In this document: positions 51,832-61,158 of the stretch, one piece after another
Layout: each line of letters starts with the position of its first letter
Numbering within the stretch: the stretch's first letter is position 1
Origin: Actinoplanes teichomyceticus ATCC 31121
GTDB taxonomy: Bacteria > Actinomycetota > Actinomycetes > Mycobacteriales > Micromonosporaceae
NCBI RefSeq assembly: GCF_003711105.1
Contig: NZ_CP023865.1
Location: forward strand, 4,799,001 to 4,863,000
Direction of reading: 5' to 3'
DNA: 64,000 bases
Notes under the pieces: model-generated
Database searches by the model: none
The model's input: only the letters and a program-made list of their open reading frames with translations
Told to the model about the DNA's origin: nothing
Program-made: the position numbers and the translations under genes

Positions 51832-53589
51832 TTGATTCTGACCGACTGCGACTCCTGCGCCGAGGGGCGTGCCACCGGCGCCTCGTTCTGTGAGGCGTGC
51901 GGGCGCCCGCTGACCGAGCCGGCCGCCCGTGCCGCGGCCTCCGCCGCCGCGGATCCGGCTCCGGGCGGCGGTTGCGGCACGCCCGGCAGCATTCCGGGCG
52001 CAGGTCAGGATGGTTCCGGCAGGCCCGCCCCGGACCGAGACGTCTCCAGTACGCCCGAGACCGCCTCCGGCGATCCAGCCCCCTCCGGTACGCCCGAAAC
52101 GGCCCCGCGCGATCCGACGTCCTCCGCTGGGCCCCGAGCCGCCCCCGGCGATCCAGCGTCCTCCGCTGGACCCGGAAGCGTCCCGGGCCCGGACGAGACC
52201 GCGCCGGGTGCGAGCGGCGGCACGCCGGGTGCGGGCGGCGGCACGCCCGGCCCGGGCGGCGGCACGCCCGGCGTGGGCGGCACGCCCGGCCCGGGCGGCG
52301 ACGCGCCGGGGCGGGGCGGCCGTGACTGCCCGCACTGCGGGGCGTCCACGGCGCTGGACCCGGACGGGTACTGCCAGGAGTGCGGGATGCTGGCCGGCCG
52401 CCCACGTGACCACACCGAGGCGGACGGCGAGCCGGTGGCGGCCGCGGTCAGCGACCGGGGTCGCCGGCACCACCGCAACGAGGACGCCATGTGGCTGGCG
52501 GTCGGGGCGGACGCGGCGGACGTGGTGGTCTGTGACGGCGTGTCGTCGTCGTTCGACCCGGACGTGGCCTCCGAGGTGGCCGCGAGGACGGCCGGCGAGC
52601 TGCTGGCCCGCGCCCAGCATCCGGTCCGGCCCGCGCGCCCGGCGGCGGACGAGCCGACCGGCGAGCTGGCGAGGCCCCAACCGGCGCAGGCAGGCCCGCA
52701 ACAGGCCGGCCCGCGGCCCGGGACAGCCAGCCCGCAGCAAGCCCGACCGCAGCCCGCGCAGGCCGGTCCACAGCCGACCGGCCCGCAGCCCGCGCAAGCG
52801 GAACCGGAACCCTCGCCAACCCCGCCGGAGCCGGTCGGACCGGGGACGCAGCGAGCGGAAGCCGGCCCGCACCCGGCCGAGGAGGGTACCGAGGCCATCG
52901 CCGACCCGGACGCGCCGACCGAGCCGCTGGAGCCGGCCCGGTCCGAACCGGCGGAGCCGGCGCTGCCGGTCGCCGAGGTGGTCGCGATGGCGATCCAGGG
53001 CGCCGGCGCGGCGGTCGCCGCCCTGGCCGGCACCGGCGATCCGCGCCGGGCGGTGTCCAACCCGGCCTGCACCATCGTGGCGGCCGCGGTGCGCGGCCCG
53101 CACGTCGGCTTCGGCTGGGTGGGCGACAGCCGCGCCTACTGGGTGGCCGGCTCCGGCCCGGCCGAGCAGCTCACCGAGGACGACTCGTGGGCCCGGCACG
53201 TGATCGCGCTCGGTGTCGACCCGCGGGTGGCGATGAACGACCCGAAGGCGCACGCGATCACGGCCTGGCTCGGCGCGGACGCCGGCCGGATCACCCCGCG
53301 GATCGGGGCATTCACCGCGCGGGTGCCCGGCCACCTGGTGCTCTGCAGCGACGGGCTGTGGAACTACCTGACCGACCCGGCGGACTTCGGCGACGCGGTC
53401 CGTTCCGCGCTGCGGATCGCCACCGGCCCACGGCCGCTGCTCGAGGCGGCGCGCGCGCTGGTGGCGTACGCGAACTCCGCCGGAGGCGCCGACAACATCA
53501 CCGTGGCCATCCTCCCGGTGCCCCCGCCATCGCCGGCGGAAGCCGGAGGCGACGCCGAGCCCAGCGACAACGAACCGAGCGAAGCATAA
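51832..53589 (+). CDS. PP2C-type protein phosphatase with zinc ribbons and a large internal insert
   Basis: The 585-residue protein has a zinc-ribbon pair at the start (CDSCAEG with FCEACGRPL), a Gly/Pro/Thr-rich linker and another ribbon near 165-185 (CPHCGAS with YCQECGM). The phosphatase domain begins VSDRGRRHHRNEDAMWLAVG and VVCDGVSSSFD (metal-binding Asp), and ends GFGWVGDSRAYW, LCSDGLWNYLTDPADF and GADNITVAIL. About 110 residues rich in Pro, Ala and Gln (about 263-378) interrupt the domain. It should remove phosphates placed by the adjacent kinase. TTG at 51832 is the start, five bases after GAGAAGG, 11 bases after the kinase stop. Confidence 0.9.
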   Translation: MILTDCDSCAEGRATGASFCEACGRPLTEPAARAAASAAADPAPGGGCGTPGSIPGAGQDGSGRPAPDRDVSSTPETASGDPAPSGTPETAPRDPTSSAGPRAAPGDPASSAGPGSVPGPDETAPGASGGTPGAGGGTPGPGGGTPGVGGTPGPGGDAPGRGGRDCPHCGASTALDPDGYCQECGMLAGRPRDHTEADGEPVAAAVSDRGRRHHRNEDAMWLAVGADAADVVVCDGVSSSFDPDVASEVAARTAGELLARAQHPVRPARPAADEPTGELARPQPAQAGPQQAGPRPGTASPQQARPQPAQAGPQPTGPQPAQAEPEPSPTPPEPVGPGTQRAEAGPHPAEEGTEAIADPDAPTEPLEPARSEPAEPALPVAEVVAMAIQGAGAAVAALAGTGDPRRAVSNPACTIVAAAVRGPHVGFGWVGDSRAYWVAGSGPAEQLTEDDSWARHVIALGVDPRVAMNDPKAHAITAWLGADAGRITPRIGAFTARVPGHLVLCSDGLWNYLTDPADFGDAVRSALRIATGPRPLLEAARALVAYANSAGGADNITVAILPVPPPSPAEAGGDAEPSDNEPSEA

Positions 53590-53599
53590 GGAGTGCCGA

Positions 53600-54865
53600 G
53601 TGTCCTACCACGCCGAGGCTTTCCAGAACGAGTATCTCGCGATGGGTGCGAGCGAGGTGAACGCGATCGTCACCGTGTCGTCCTCGGGTGGCGACGGCGG
53701 CGGTCGCACGGCCGGCGCCACCGAGATCATCATCGTTGACGCGTCCGGGTCGATGCAGGCCGAGGGCCGGATGGCGGCTGCCCGGCAGGCCGCCAGGGCG
53801 GCGGTGGAGTGCATCGACGACGGTGTGCGGTTCGCCATCGTGGCCGGGGTCAGCACCGCGCAGCAGCTGTTCCCGGACCCGGGGCAGCTGGCCGTCGCGT
53901 CGCCGCAGTCGCGGGCCGACGCGGTCCGCGCGATCGACCGGCTGCAGGCCAGCGGCGGCACCGCGATGGGCGCCTGGCTGTTGCTCGCCGCGCGGCTGTT
54001 CGAGCAGCGGCCGGGCGACATCAAGCACGCCATCCTGCTCACCGACGGCGACAACGGCGAACGGCACGGGTACCTGGAGGGCGTGCTGGAGCAGGTCGCC
54101 GGCCGCTTCGTCTGCGACTGCCGGGGCGTCGGCACGAACTGGAAGGTCTCCGAGCTTCGCAAGATCGCCACGGCGATGCTGGGCACCGTGGACATCGTGG
54201 CGCGCCCGGAGGACCTGACCGCCGCCTTCCAGCAGATGATCACCGCGGCGATGGGCAAGACCGCCGCGGACGTGCACCTGAAGGTGTGGACGCCGGTCAA
54301 CGCCACGGTGCGCTTCGTCAAGCAGGTCGAGCCGCAGGTGATGGACCTGACCGGCAAACGGGCCGAGGACGGGCCACGGGCCGGACGCTACCCGCTCGGC
54401 TCCTGGGGCCGGGAGAGCCGTGACTACCACATCTGCGTCGATGTTCCGCCGGGCGGCGCCGGTGACGAGATGCTGGCCGCCCGGGTCTCGGTGGTCGAGG
54501 GCGACACCGTGCACGCGCAGTGCCTGGTCCGGGCGGTGTGGACCGAGGACACCGCGCTGTCCACCCGGATCAACCGGCAGGTCGCGCACTACACCGGGCA
54601 GGCCGAGCTGGCCGAGGCGATCCAGGAGGGCATCGCCGCCCGGGAGGCCGGCGACGACCGGACCGCGACGCTGAAGTTCGGCCGGGCCGCGCAACTGGCC
54701 CACCAGAGCGGCAACCGGGCCACCGAGGAGCTGCTGGCCAAGGTGGTGGAGATCGAGGACGCGGCGACCGGCACGGTCCGGATGCGGCGCCGGGTGAACG
54801 CCGCGGACGAGATGGCGCTGGACACGCAGAGCACCAAGACCGTCCGTGTCGGACGGTCCCAGTGA
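53600..54865 (+). CDS. VWA-domain protein
   Basis: The 421-residue protein carries a von Willebrand A domain (about 40-215) with the metal-ion-dependent adhesion site DASGS and further site residues in SGGTAMGAWLL and LTDGDNGE. A beta-rich middle (about 220-330) and a helical C-terminus (about 335-420, KFGRAAQLAHQSGNRATEEL) follow. Unlike its neighbours it has no zinc ribbon, and no signal peptide. In-cell VWA proteins bind partners through a metal-bridged contact. Linkage to kinase, phosphatase and FHA genes suggests it is a phospho-regulated binding component. GTG follows AAGGAG; the gap to the phosphatase gene is ten bases. Its stop overlaps the FHA start. Confidence 0.9.
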   Translation: MSYHAEAFQNEYLAMGASEVNAIVTVSSSGGDGGGRTAGATEIIIVDASGSMQAEGRMAAARQAARAAVECIDDGVRFAIVAGVSTAQQLFPDPGQLAVASPQSRADAVRAIDRLQASGGTAMGAWLLLAARLFEQRPGDIKHAILLTDGDNGERHGYLEGVLEQVAGRFVCDCRGVGTNWKVSELRKIATAMLGTVDIVARPEDLTAAFQQMITAAMGKTAADVHLKVWTPVNATVRFVKQVEPQVMDLTGKRAEDGPRAGRYPLGSWGRESRDYHICVDVPPGGAGDEMLAARVSVVEGDTVHAQCLVRAVWTEDTALSTRINRQVAHYTGQAELAEAIQEGIAAREAGDDRTATLKFGRAAQLAHQSGNRATEELLAKVVEIEDAATGTVRMRRRVNAADEMALDTQSTKTVRVGRSQ

Positions 54866-55491
54866 CCACACACGCCTGCCCGAACGGGCACGCCTCCACC
54901 GAGGCGGACTACTGCGACACGTGCGGGGCGCGGATCGGGGGCGCGGCGGCCCTGGCCGCCGAAGCCGCGGACCCCGGCGGGCCGTGCCCGAACTGCGGCA
55001 CCCCGCGCGCCGGCACGGCCCGTTTCTGCGAGGACTGCGGCTACGACCACACCACCGGCCAGGTGCCGCGGCTGACCGAGGCGCGGCCGGAACCGGTGAC
55101 GGCCGGGCGGTGGACGGTGACCGTCGCGGCCGACCCGGGATATTTCGCGATGAACGCCATCGAGGGCGTCTCGTTCCCGGCTGACGCCAAGGAGCGCACC
55201 GTGCCGCTGCCCGCGCCGCAGGTGCGGATCGGCCGCCGCAGCTCGTCGAAGGGCACCGCCCCGGAGATCGACCTGGCGCAGGAGCCGGCCGACCCGGGCG
55301 TCTCGCACGACCATGCCCTGCTCACCATCGACGTGGACGGCGTGTGGCTGGTGACCGACCTCGGCTCGACCAACGGGACGTACCTCAACGACGAGGAGCA
55401 GCCGTTGCCCGCCGGGCAGTCGCGGGCGCTGCGGGACGGCGATCGGGTGCACGTGGGCGCGTGGACCACCCTGACCCTGCACGCGCCCTGA
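54862..55491 (+). CDS. Zinc-ribbon/FHA-domain protein
   Basis: The 209-residue protein has two zinc-ribbon elements (CPNGHASTEADYCDTCGARI and CPNCGTPRAGTARFCEDCGY, about 6-68). A C-terminal FHA domain (about 108-205) follows, with the phosphothreonine-binding residues visible: Arg in VRIGRRSSSK, Ser-His in GVSHDHALL and Asn in DLGSTNGTYLN. The first ribbon shares YCDTCG with the kinase ribbons. FHA domains bind phosphothreonine, so this is the probable reader of the kinase, as GarA is for mycobacterial PknG. GTG at 54862 shares GTGA with the preceding stop. Last gene of the operon. Confidence 0.92.
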   Translation: MTTHACPNGHASTEADYCDTCGARIGGAAALAAEAADPGGPCPNCGTPRAGTARFCEDCGYDHTTGQVPRLTEARPEPVTAGRWTVTVAADPGYFAMNAIEGVSFPADAKERTVPLPAPQVRIGRRSSSKGTAPEIDLAQEPADPGVSHDHALLTIDVDGVWLVTDLGSTNGTYLNDEEQPLPAGQSRALRDGDRVHVGAWTTLTLHAP

Positions 55492-55498
55492 ATGCGCG

Positions 55499-55532
55499 GG
55501 CGCCGGGCCCGCCCCGTGGCCGGCCCGGCGCC
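55499..55532. terminator. Bidirectional hairpin terminator after the FHA gene
   Basis: An 11-bp perfect stem (GGCGCCGGGCC with its complement) with a 12-base loop begins eight bases after the FHA stop. It ends six bases before the stop of the convergent protease gene. Confidence 0.8.
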
Positions 55533-55537
55533 GCGGG

Positions 55538-56068
55538 TCAGCCGGCCCAGGCGTACGCGGCCGGGGCGACCGTGGCCGAGGTGGCGAAGCTGCGGTTGAC
55601 GGTGGCCGCCTCGGTGGCGTTCGGGTACGCGTTGGTGCAACTGACCGGCGCGCTGCTGCCGGACATCAGGTCGGCGCAGAGCCCGGTGCGGCGGTCCGGC
55701 AGCCCGAGGATGTGCCCGAACTCGTGCGCGGCGATCCGCGGCGGGTGGTACCCGTCGTTCACCGCCTCCCGGCCCATGTACCAGCGGCCGTTGCCCAGCG
55801 ACGTGGTGTACGTCCGGGGCCAGCCGTTGTCGGCGTACACCCGGATGTTCGGGGTCCGCCCGGCCGGTACCGGCTCCAGCCGCACGTTGGTGACCCGGCT
55901 GTTCCAGATCTGCGCGCCCTGGTTGACGACCGCGACGAACTCCTGCGCCTGGCTCGCGTCGTAGTACAGCACCCGGGCCGCGGCGTGCGCGGGGGTGGCG
56001 CCCGCCAGTTGGACGCCGGCGAGGGTCAGCGCGGTCACGATCGCGGCCGCCACTTTTCGCATCAGCAT
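55538..56068 (-). CDS. Snapalysin-like (M7) secreted metalloprotease
   Basis: The 176-residue product has a signal peptide (MLMRKVAAAIVTALTLAGVQ, cleavage after AHA) and the zinc motif HEFGHILGLPD, the extended HExxHxxGxxD form of family M7. YYDASQAQEF and ADLMSGSSAP are further landmarks, the latter being the Met-turn region. M7 proteases are the small neutral milk-clotting proteases of streptomycetes. Cys residues in GLCADLM and VSCTNAY probably pair. The ATG at 56068 is chosen because GAGGAGG lies six bases before it. It is divergent from the XRE-NB-ARC regulator, with a moderately AT-rich shared promoter region. Confidence 0.92.
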   Translation of the reverse strand: MLMRKVAAAIVTALTLAGVQLAGATPAHAAARVLYYDASQAQEFVAVVNQGAQIWNSRVTNVRLEPVPAGRTPNIRVYADNGWPRTYTTSLGNGRWYMGREAVNDGYHPPRIAAHEFGHILGLPDRRTGLCADLMSGSSAPVSCTNAYPNATEAATVNRSFATSATVAPAAYAWAG

Positions 56069-56216
56069 CGATGTCCTCCTCGGGGGATTCGGGGATGGCC
56101 CGACCCTACGAGAGAAAGCGACGTATATCGATGCGCTTCCCCATACCACTTGCCGCCTCCGACCCACGTGATGTCCGCCGCTGCGCGCTCGCGCGCCGAT
56201 GTGCTTTCTTCGTGCC

Positions 56217-58457
56217 GTGCCGGAATTCGGAAGCAGGCTGCGCGAGTTGCGACGGGCCGCGGGGCTCACCATGGAACAGCTCGCCGAGGCGTCCGGGGTG
56301 AGCGCCCGGGCGATCAGCGACATGGAGCGCGGGCACAGCCGGGCGCCGCAGGCACGTACCCTCGCCGCCCTGGCCACCGGCCTCGGGCTGGACCCGGGGC
56401 AGCTCGGCGACCTGGAGGACGTCGCCCGCCGGCGACGCGCCCACAGCGCCGGCCGGCCCCGGCTGTGCGAGCCGCCCCGCGCGATCAGCGACTTCGTCGG
56501 GCGCGCCGACGAGCTGGACCGGATGCGCCGGCACGCCCTCGCCGGTCTCGGTCCGGCCCCGGTCGCGGTGGTGCACGGGCAGCCGGGGCTGGGCAAGACG
56601 GCCCTGGCCGTACGCCTGGCCGACCAGCTGCGCGACCGCTATCCGGACGGTCGCTTCTACCTCGACCTGCGCGGCACCGACGCGGAACCGATGTCGGCCG
56701 GCGACGCCCTGGTCCGGCTGCTGCGCGCCCTGGAGGTCGGTCCGCGCCGCATCGCCGAGACCGACGACGAGCGCTCCAGCCAGCTGCGGGCCGTGCTGCG
56801 CGAGCGGCGCTGCCTGCTGGTGCTGGACAACGCCGGCAGCGAGGCCCAGGTCCGCCCGCTGCTGCCCAGCGAGGGCGAGAGCCTCGCCGTGGTGACCAGC
56901 CGGCGGGTGCTCGGCGGCCTGGCCGGCGTGGAACGGATCGCGCTGGCCCCGCTCGCCCCGCACGAGTCGGCCGCGCTGCTGCGGGCCATCGCGGTGCAGG
57001 CCGCCGACCCGCGGGCGGCCGCCGGAGTGGAGGCGGTCGCCCGGTTGTGCGGGCACCTGCCGCTGGCGCTGCGCATCGCCGGCACCCGGCTGGCCACCCG
57101 TCCGGCGTGGACGGTGGAGCACCTGGTGGCCCGGCTCGCCGACGCGGACCGACGGCTGGCCACCCTGACCACCGGCGACATCGGGGTGGCCACCGCGTTC
57201 GCGCTGTCCCACGCGCAGCTGAGCAAACCGGCCCGGGAGCTGTTCCGGCGGCTCGCGCACGTGCCCGGGGTGGACTTCGCGGCCACCCTCGCGGCGGTGC
57301 TCACCGGCGGTCACCCGGACGACACCGCGGACGGGCTGGACGAGCTGGTCGACCTGGGCCTGCTGCAACAGTCCGGACCGGACCGCTACCGTTTCCACGA
57401 CCTGATCCGGCTGTTCGCCGAGGAACGGTTGCGGATCGAGGAGCCGGCCGGGACCCGCGCGGCGACCGCCAAGAAGATGTCCGACTGGCTGCTGGAGACG
57501 GCGATCGTGGCCGGCCGCTGGTTCGAGCCCGGGTACGGCCGCCTGCCCGACGGCTGGGGCGGGCCGGTCGCGCTGGGCACCGCCGAGGAGGCGGACACCT
57601 GGCTGCAGGCGGAGCGGGCGAACTGGCTCGGCGCGATGCGCTCGGCGGCCCGCGGCGGGCAGTACCAGCTGGTCGTCGACGTGGCCGAGGCGATGCACTG
57701 GTACTCCGACAAGTACGTGCGCGCCGACTACTGGTACGAGGTGTACGGCATGTCCCGGGCCGCCGCGGCCCGACTGCCGGACCGGCGGCAGGAGGCGACG
57801 CACCTCAACTACTTCTCCTGGGCGGCGACGCACTGCGCCCGGCGTCCGGGCGAGGGCGCCGAGATCGCGATGGACGCCTACCGGATCGCGGCCGGGCTCG
57901 GCGACCTCAAGGAGCAGTCCTGGGCGCTGCGCTACGCCGGCGACGCCTGGCGGCACGGCGGGATGCCGGAACGGGCGCTCGACGCCTACCGGCGGGCCAC
58001 CGAGCTGGCCGACCGGGCCGGCGACCACGACGGCTACATCCAGCTGCGGCCCGGCATCGCCCGGGCGCTCATCGCGCTGGGCCGGCACGAGGAGGCGATC
58101 GAGGAGTGCGCCGCGACGCTGCGCGACATCGAGACCCGTCCGGTGGCGGCCCGACCGGAGCTGAGCGCGCGGGTCAGCGCGCACGGCATCGCGGCCGAGT
58201 CACTCGCCGAGAGCGGCCGGTGGGCGGAGGCGCTGCGCGAGGCGGAGCGGGCGATGCCGTACGCGGTCGAGTTCGGCTACCCCGGCTACCTCGGCGAGCT
58301 GCACCTGACGATCGGCCGGGCCCGGATGGCGCTCGGCCTGCGTGACGCGGCCCGGCCGGCGCTGCGCAAGGCCGTCGAGCTGCTCGACGATCTGCCGCAC
58401 CAGCGCTGGCGGCAACTGGCCCGGCAGGGGCTGGCCGCGCTCGGCGAGACCGCATGA
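56217..58457 (+). CDS. XRE-NB-ARC-TPR transcriptional regulator (AfsR-like)
   Basis: The 746-residue protein starts with a XRE helix-turn-helix (RLRELRRAAGLTMEQLAEAS, then GVSARAISDMERGHS). An NB-ARC-type ATPase follows with P-loop HGQPGLGKTAL and Walker B LLVLDNAGS near residue 205, then a winged region (PARELFRRLAHVPGVDFAAT). TPR-like helices run from about 460 to the end (PERALDAYRRATELADRAGD). Such STAND-class regulators are switched by nucleotide exchange upon ligand binding to the repeats. GTG at 56217 (PEFGSRLREL) is preferred; ATG at 56199 would add six residues. It is divergent from the snapalysin-like gene. Confidence 0.9.
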   Translation: MPEFGSRLRELRRAAGLTMEQLAEASGVSARAISDMERGHSRAPQARTLAALATGLGLDPGQLGDLEDVARRRRAHSAGRPRLCEPPRAISDFVGRADELDRMRRHALAGLGPAPVAVVHGQPGLGKTALAVRLADQLRDRYPDGRFYLDLRGTDAEPMSAGDALVRLLRALEVGPRRIAETDDERSSQLRAVLRERRCLLVLDNAGSEAQVRPLLPSEGESLAVVTSRRVLGGLAGVERIALAPLAPHESAALLRAIAVQAADPRAAAGVEAVARLCGHLPLALRIAGTRLATRPAWTVEHLVARLADADRRLATLTTGDIGVATAFALSHAQLSKPARELFRRLAHVPGVDFAATLAAVLTGGHPDDTADGLDELVDLGLLQQSGPDRYRFHDLIRLFAEERLRIEEPAGTRAATAKKMSDWLLETAIVAGRWFEPGYGRLPDGWGGPVALGTAEEADTWLQAERANWLGAMRSAARGGQYQLVVDVAEAMHWYSDKYVRADYWYEVYGMSRAAAARLPDRRQEATHLNYFSWAATHCARRPGEGAEIAMDAYRIAAGLGDLKEQSWALRYAGDAWRHGGMPERALDAYRRATELADRAGDHDGYIQLRPGIARALIALGRHEEAIEECAATLRDIETRPVAARPELSARVSAHGIAAESLAESGRWAEALREAERAMPYAVEFGYPGYLGELHLTIGRARMALGLRDAARPALRKAVELLDDLPHQRWRQLARQGLAALGETA

Positions 58458-58553
58458 GGTTCTGCGTATCGTTCTGCGTGGTCGCCCACCCGCCGCGGTG
58501 ATTGCATGGGGGTACGGCCGCGCCACCGGAGCGCGCCGCGGGAAGGGACCTCC

Positions 58554-59387
58554 ATGGGCTACGTGACCACCTCCGACGGCACGAACATCTACGTCAAGGA
58601 CTGGGGTGCCGGCCGCCCGGTCGTGCTCAGCCACGGCTGGCCGCTGAACTCCGACAGCTGGGAGGCGCAGCAGCTGTTCCTGGCCCAGAACGGCTATCGG
58701 GTGATCGCGCACGACCGTCGCGGCCACGGCCGCTCGGACCAGACCTGGCACGGCAACGAGATGGACACCTACGCCGCCGACCTGGCCGCCGTCATCGAGA
58801 CCCTCGACCTGCGCGACGTCACCCTGGTCGGCTTCTCCACCGGAGGCGGCGAGATCGCCCGCTACATCGGCAACCACGGCACCGCCCGGGTCGCGCAGGC
58901 CGTGCTGGTCTCCGCGGTGCCGCCGCTGATGCTGCAGACCGACGACAACCCGGGCGGCCTGCCGATCTCGGTGTTCGACGGCATCCGCGCCGGCTCGCTC
59001 GCCGACCGCTCGCAGCTGTACAAGGACTTCGCGGCGGGCCCGTTCTTCGGCGCGAACCGGCCGGGCGCGAAGGTCTCGCAGGGCATGCAGGACTCGTTCT
59101 GGCTGCAGGGCATGACCGCCGGGCACCACAACACCTACGAGTGCATCGCCGCCTTCTCGGCCACCGACTTCCGCGGCGATCTGGCCAAGTTCGACATCCC
59201 GACGCTGGTGATCCACGGTGACGACGACCAGGTCGTGCCGTTCGAGGTGGGCGGCAAGGCCTCGGCCGCGCTCATCAAGGGCGCCGAGCTCAAGGTGTAC
59301 GCCGGTGGCCCGCACGGCATCACCGACACTCACAAGGAGCAGCTGAGCGAGGACCTGCTCACGTTCCTCAACAGCTACGCCGCCTGA
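58554..59387 (+). CDS. Alpha/beta hydrolase (non-haem chloroperoxidase-like)
   Basis: The 277-residue protein has the non-haem haloperoxidase/esterase pattern: oxyanion region [24 protein letters not shown], nucleophile elbow GFSTGGGE (Ser of G-x-S-x-G), acid Asp in [10 protein letters not shown] and His in [11 protein letters not shown]. The triad is complete. Enzymes of this group are serine hydrolases that can also form peracids in vitro; the natural substrate is unknown. ATG follows GGAAGGG. It lies about 96 bases after the STAND regulator and could share its transcript. Confidence 0.93.
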   Translation: MGYVTTSDGTNIYVKDWGAGRPVVLSHGWPLNSDSWEAQQLFLAQNGYRVIAHDRRGHGRSDQTWHGNEMDTYAADLAAVIETLDLRDVTLVGFSTGGGEIARYIGNHGTARVAQAVLVSAVPPLMLQTDDNPGGLPISVFDGIRAGSLADRSQLYKDFAAGPFFGANRPGAKVSQGMQDSFWLQGMTAGHHNTYECIAAFSATDFRGDLAKFDIPTLVIHGDDDQVVPFEVGGKASAALIKGAELKVYAGGPHGITDTHKEQLSEDLLTFLNSYAA

Positions 59388-60520
59388 CGCCGGCCGGTGC
59401 GGGGAGGCGATGGGCTTCCCCGCACGCCGGCCACGCGAGGAGGCGAGCACAGGTAACACCATGGACACGGACACAGGCTCGCCGCGCGAGCGCGCCGTCC
59501 ACTGAAGCGCCTCGGCGCCGGCTCCTCGCCGCGAGCGGTCCCCGCGACCGTCCGTCCCGGCGCGAGGAGCTCTTTCGCATGTCCAAACCGCGCCCCGGGC
59601 GCGGAGTTGGCACGTCTCCGGAGCGCCACGGCGGTCTCCAGGGCGGCCGGAGCGCCGCTGAACGGCGACCCGGCGCCGCGCCCGGAGCGTCGCGGAAGCC
59701 GCGTGTGCCCGGTCCGGCCGGCACGCGCCGCTTCGTCCAGCAGCCGGACCCGTGCCGTCGCGCCCGCCAGCCGAACCTGCGCCGTCCGCCCAGCAGCCAG
59801 CCCCGCGCCGTCGCGCCCGCCAGCCGGACCCGCGCCGTCCCGCCCAGCAGCCGGACCCGCGCCGTCCCGCCCGCCAGCCGACCCGCGCCGTCCCGCCCAG
59901 CAGCCAGCCCCGCGCCGTCGCGCCCGCCAGCCGACCCGCGCCGTGAGGCCCCGCGGCAGACAGCCCACCGGCCGGGCACGCGCCGAGCACCCGGCCCCCT
60001 GCCGCCCTGCCGCACCCGGCCTCTTGCCGCCCAGCTCAGCGCCCGGCCCCCTGCCGCCCAGCTCAGCACCCGGCCTCTGCCGCCCTGCCGCCCTGCCGCC
60101 GGACCATGCCGCCCCGCCCGGCACCCGGGCGCGGCCGCCTCGCCGAGCGGCCAGCCGCCCGCACCGCACCGCCCACCGGCCGGGCACGCGCGCCCTGAGG
60201 CCCGGCGCCTCGACGGCCGCCCGGCGCGCCGGAATACCCGGCATATCCCCGCCAACGCGCGATACCGGAGACCGGGTGACAATTGCTGCTGATTATCACT
60301 GCAAGCGATTGCCTATGTTTTTCCGCCATCCAACCCGGAAGCCTCGACTTAACAATCGTTAATTGCGTACGAATAGTTATCCCTTCCACTGTGACCTCAT
60401 CCACATCGTCCAGTATGGAATGGTGATATGGTTCCGTCGCGCCGGTAGGGAGAACCCTTCACCGGTCCATCTGCAATGCCACGGGAAGATCCCCGGGGCC
60501 AAGGGCAAAGGAAGTTAAAA
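59388..60520. other. Long gap with repeats, no supported gene
   Basis: About 1.1 kb. The first 350 bases and the part around 60000-60230 are GC-rich with Arg/Pro/Ala-coding frames on both strands but no domain. From 60280 to 60480 the DNA turns clearly AT-richer (for example TTAACAATCGTTAATTGCG), which should be the promoter region of the small secreted protein at 60521. The repeat array 59745-59946 is listed separately. Confidence 0.5.
59745..59946. repeat. Imperfect 24-27-bp tandem repeat, about eight copies
   Basis: The unit CCGCGCCGTCCCGCCCAGCA followed by GCCGGAC varies between CCCAGCAGCC and CCCGCCAGCC, and between CCGTCCC and CCGTCGC. Spacing alternates around 24-27 bases. It opens several frames but shows no gene-like features. 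Confidence 0.75.
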
Positions 60521-60916
60521 ATGCGCAGAACCCATTACGCCGCCGTCCTGGCTGGCGTGGCCGCCGCGCTCGCCCCGTCCGCCGTTCAGGCAGCACCGGC
60601 CACCACAACCGGCCTGCTCGGCACGTACGATTTCGGCCGCGCCGAAGTGATCGGCCAGGCCGGGACGGAGGCCGGAGTGTGGCGGTCGTTCACCGTGCGC
60701 CACGGCTTCGCCGGTGACGACCTGACCGTCACGTACACGCCTCGCACCGAGCCGTACCGCACGGAGCGACTGGTGTACACGGCCGCCTTCGACGCGGTCG
60801 CCGATCCGCAGGCCGAGTGCCGTGAGGTCGGCGCGGACGGCGTGGCCCGCCAGGTGTGGGTGTCGTTCCGCTGCCAAACCGGCTTCGTGCCGAGCTACAC
60901 GCTCTACGTGCGCTGA
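60521..60916 (+). CDS. Small secreted protein of unknown function
   Basis: The 131-residue product has a clear signal peptide (RRTHYAAVLAGVAAALAPSA, cleavage after VQA). The mature part is of about 105 residues with beta-strand character (TYDFGRAEVIGQAGTEAGVW, DDLTVTYTPRTEPYRTERLV) and two Cys likely to pair. No family is recognised. ATG follows AAAGGAAG by six bases, and the upstream DNA is AT-rich, consistent with its own promoter. It may belong with the similarly small secreted protein at 61159. Confidence 0.8.
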   Translation: MRRTHYAAVLAGVAAALAPSAVQAAPATTTGLLGTYDFGRAEVIGQAGTEAGVWRSFTVRHGFAGDDLTVTYTPRTEPYRTERLVYTAAFDAVADPQAECREVGADGVARQVWVSFRCQTGFVPSYTLYVR

Positions 60917-61158
60917 CACTTCCGGCCATTCGGCCGAGGTTTCTTTTACCGGGCGGGAAGCCCGTTCCGCGATTCCGCCGTGCGGTCGCGCGTCGATCCA
61001 CCGGATCACGCGTCGAGAGGCCCATCGCCACGGCGTCGTCACGCCGTAACCGAATCACGGGCCCGCCCGTCACGCGACCACCTTTTCCGGCCCCGCCACC
61101 GGTGGCCGGCTGCCGCATGTCATTTTCCACCGGCAGAATAACAATTCTGGAGTTTACG

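Noticed and set aside
48009..55491. Kinase/VWA/FHA operon as a type VI secretion or MoxR-VWA defence system
   Set aside because: No Tss/Hcp/Vgr component, MoxR ATPase or nuclease effector is present nearby. The PknG-type kinase and ribbons fit a signalling module better.
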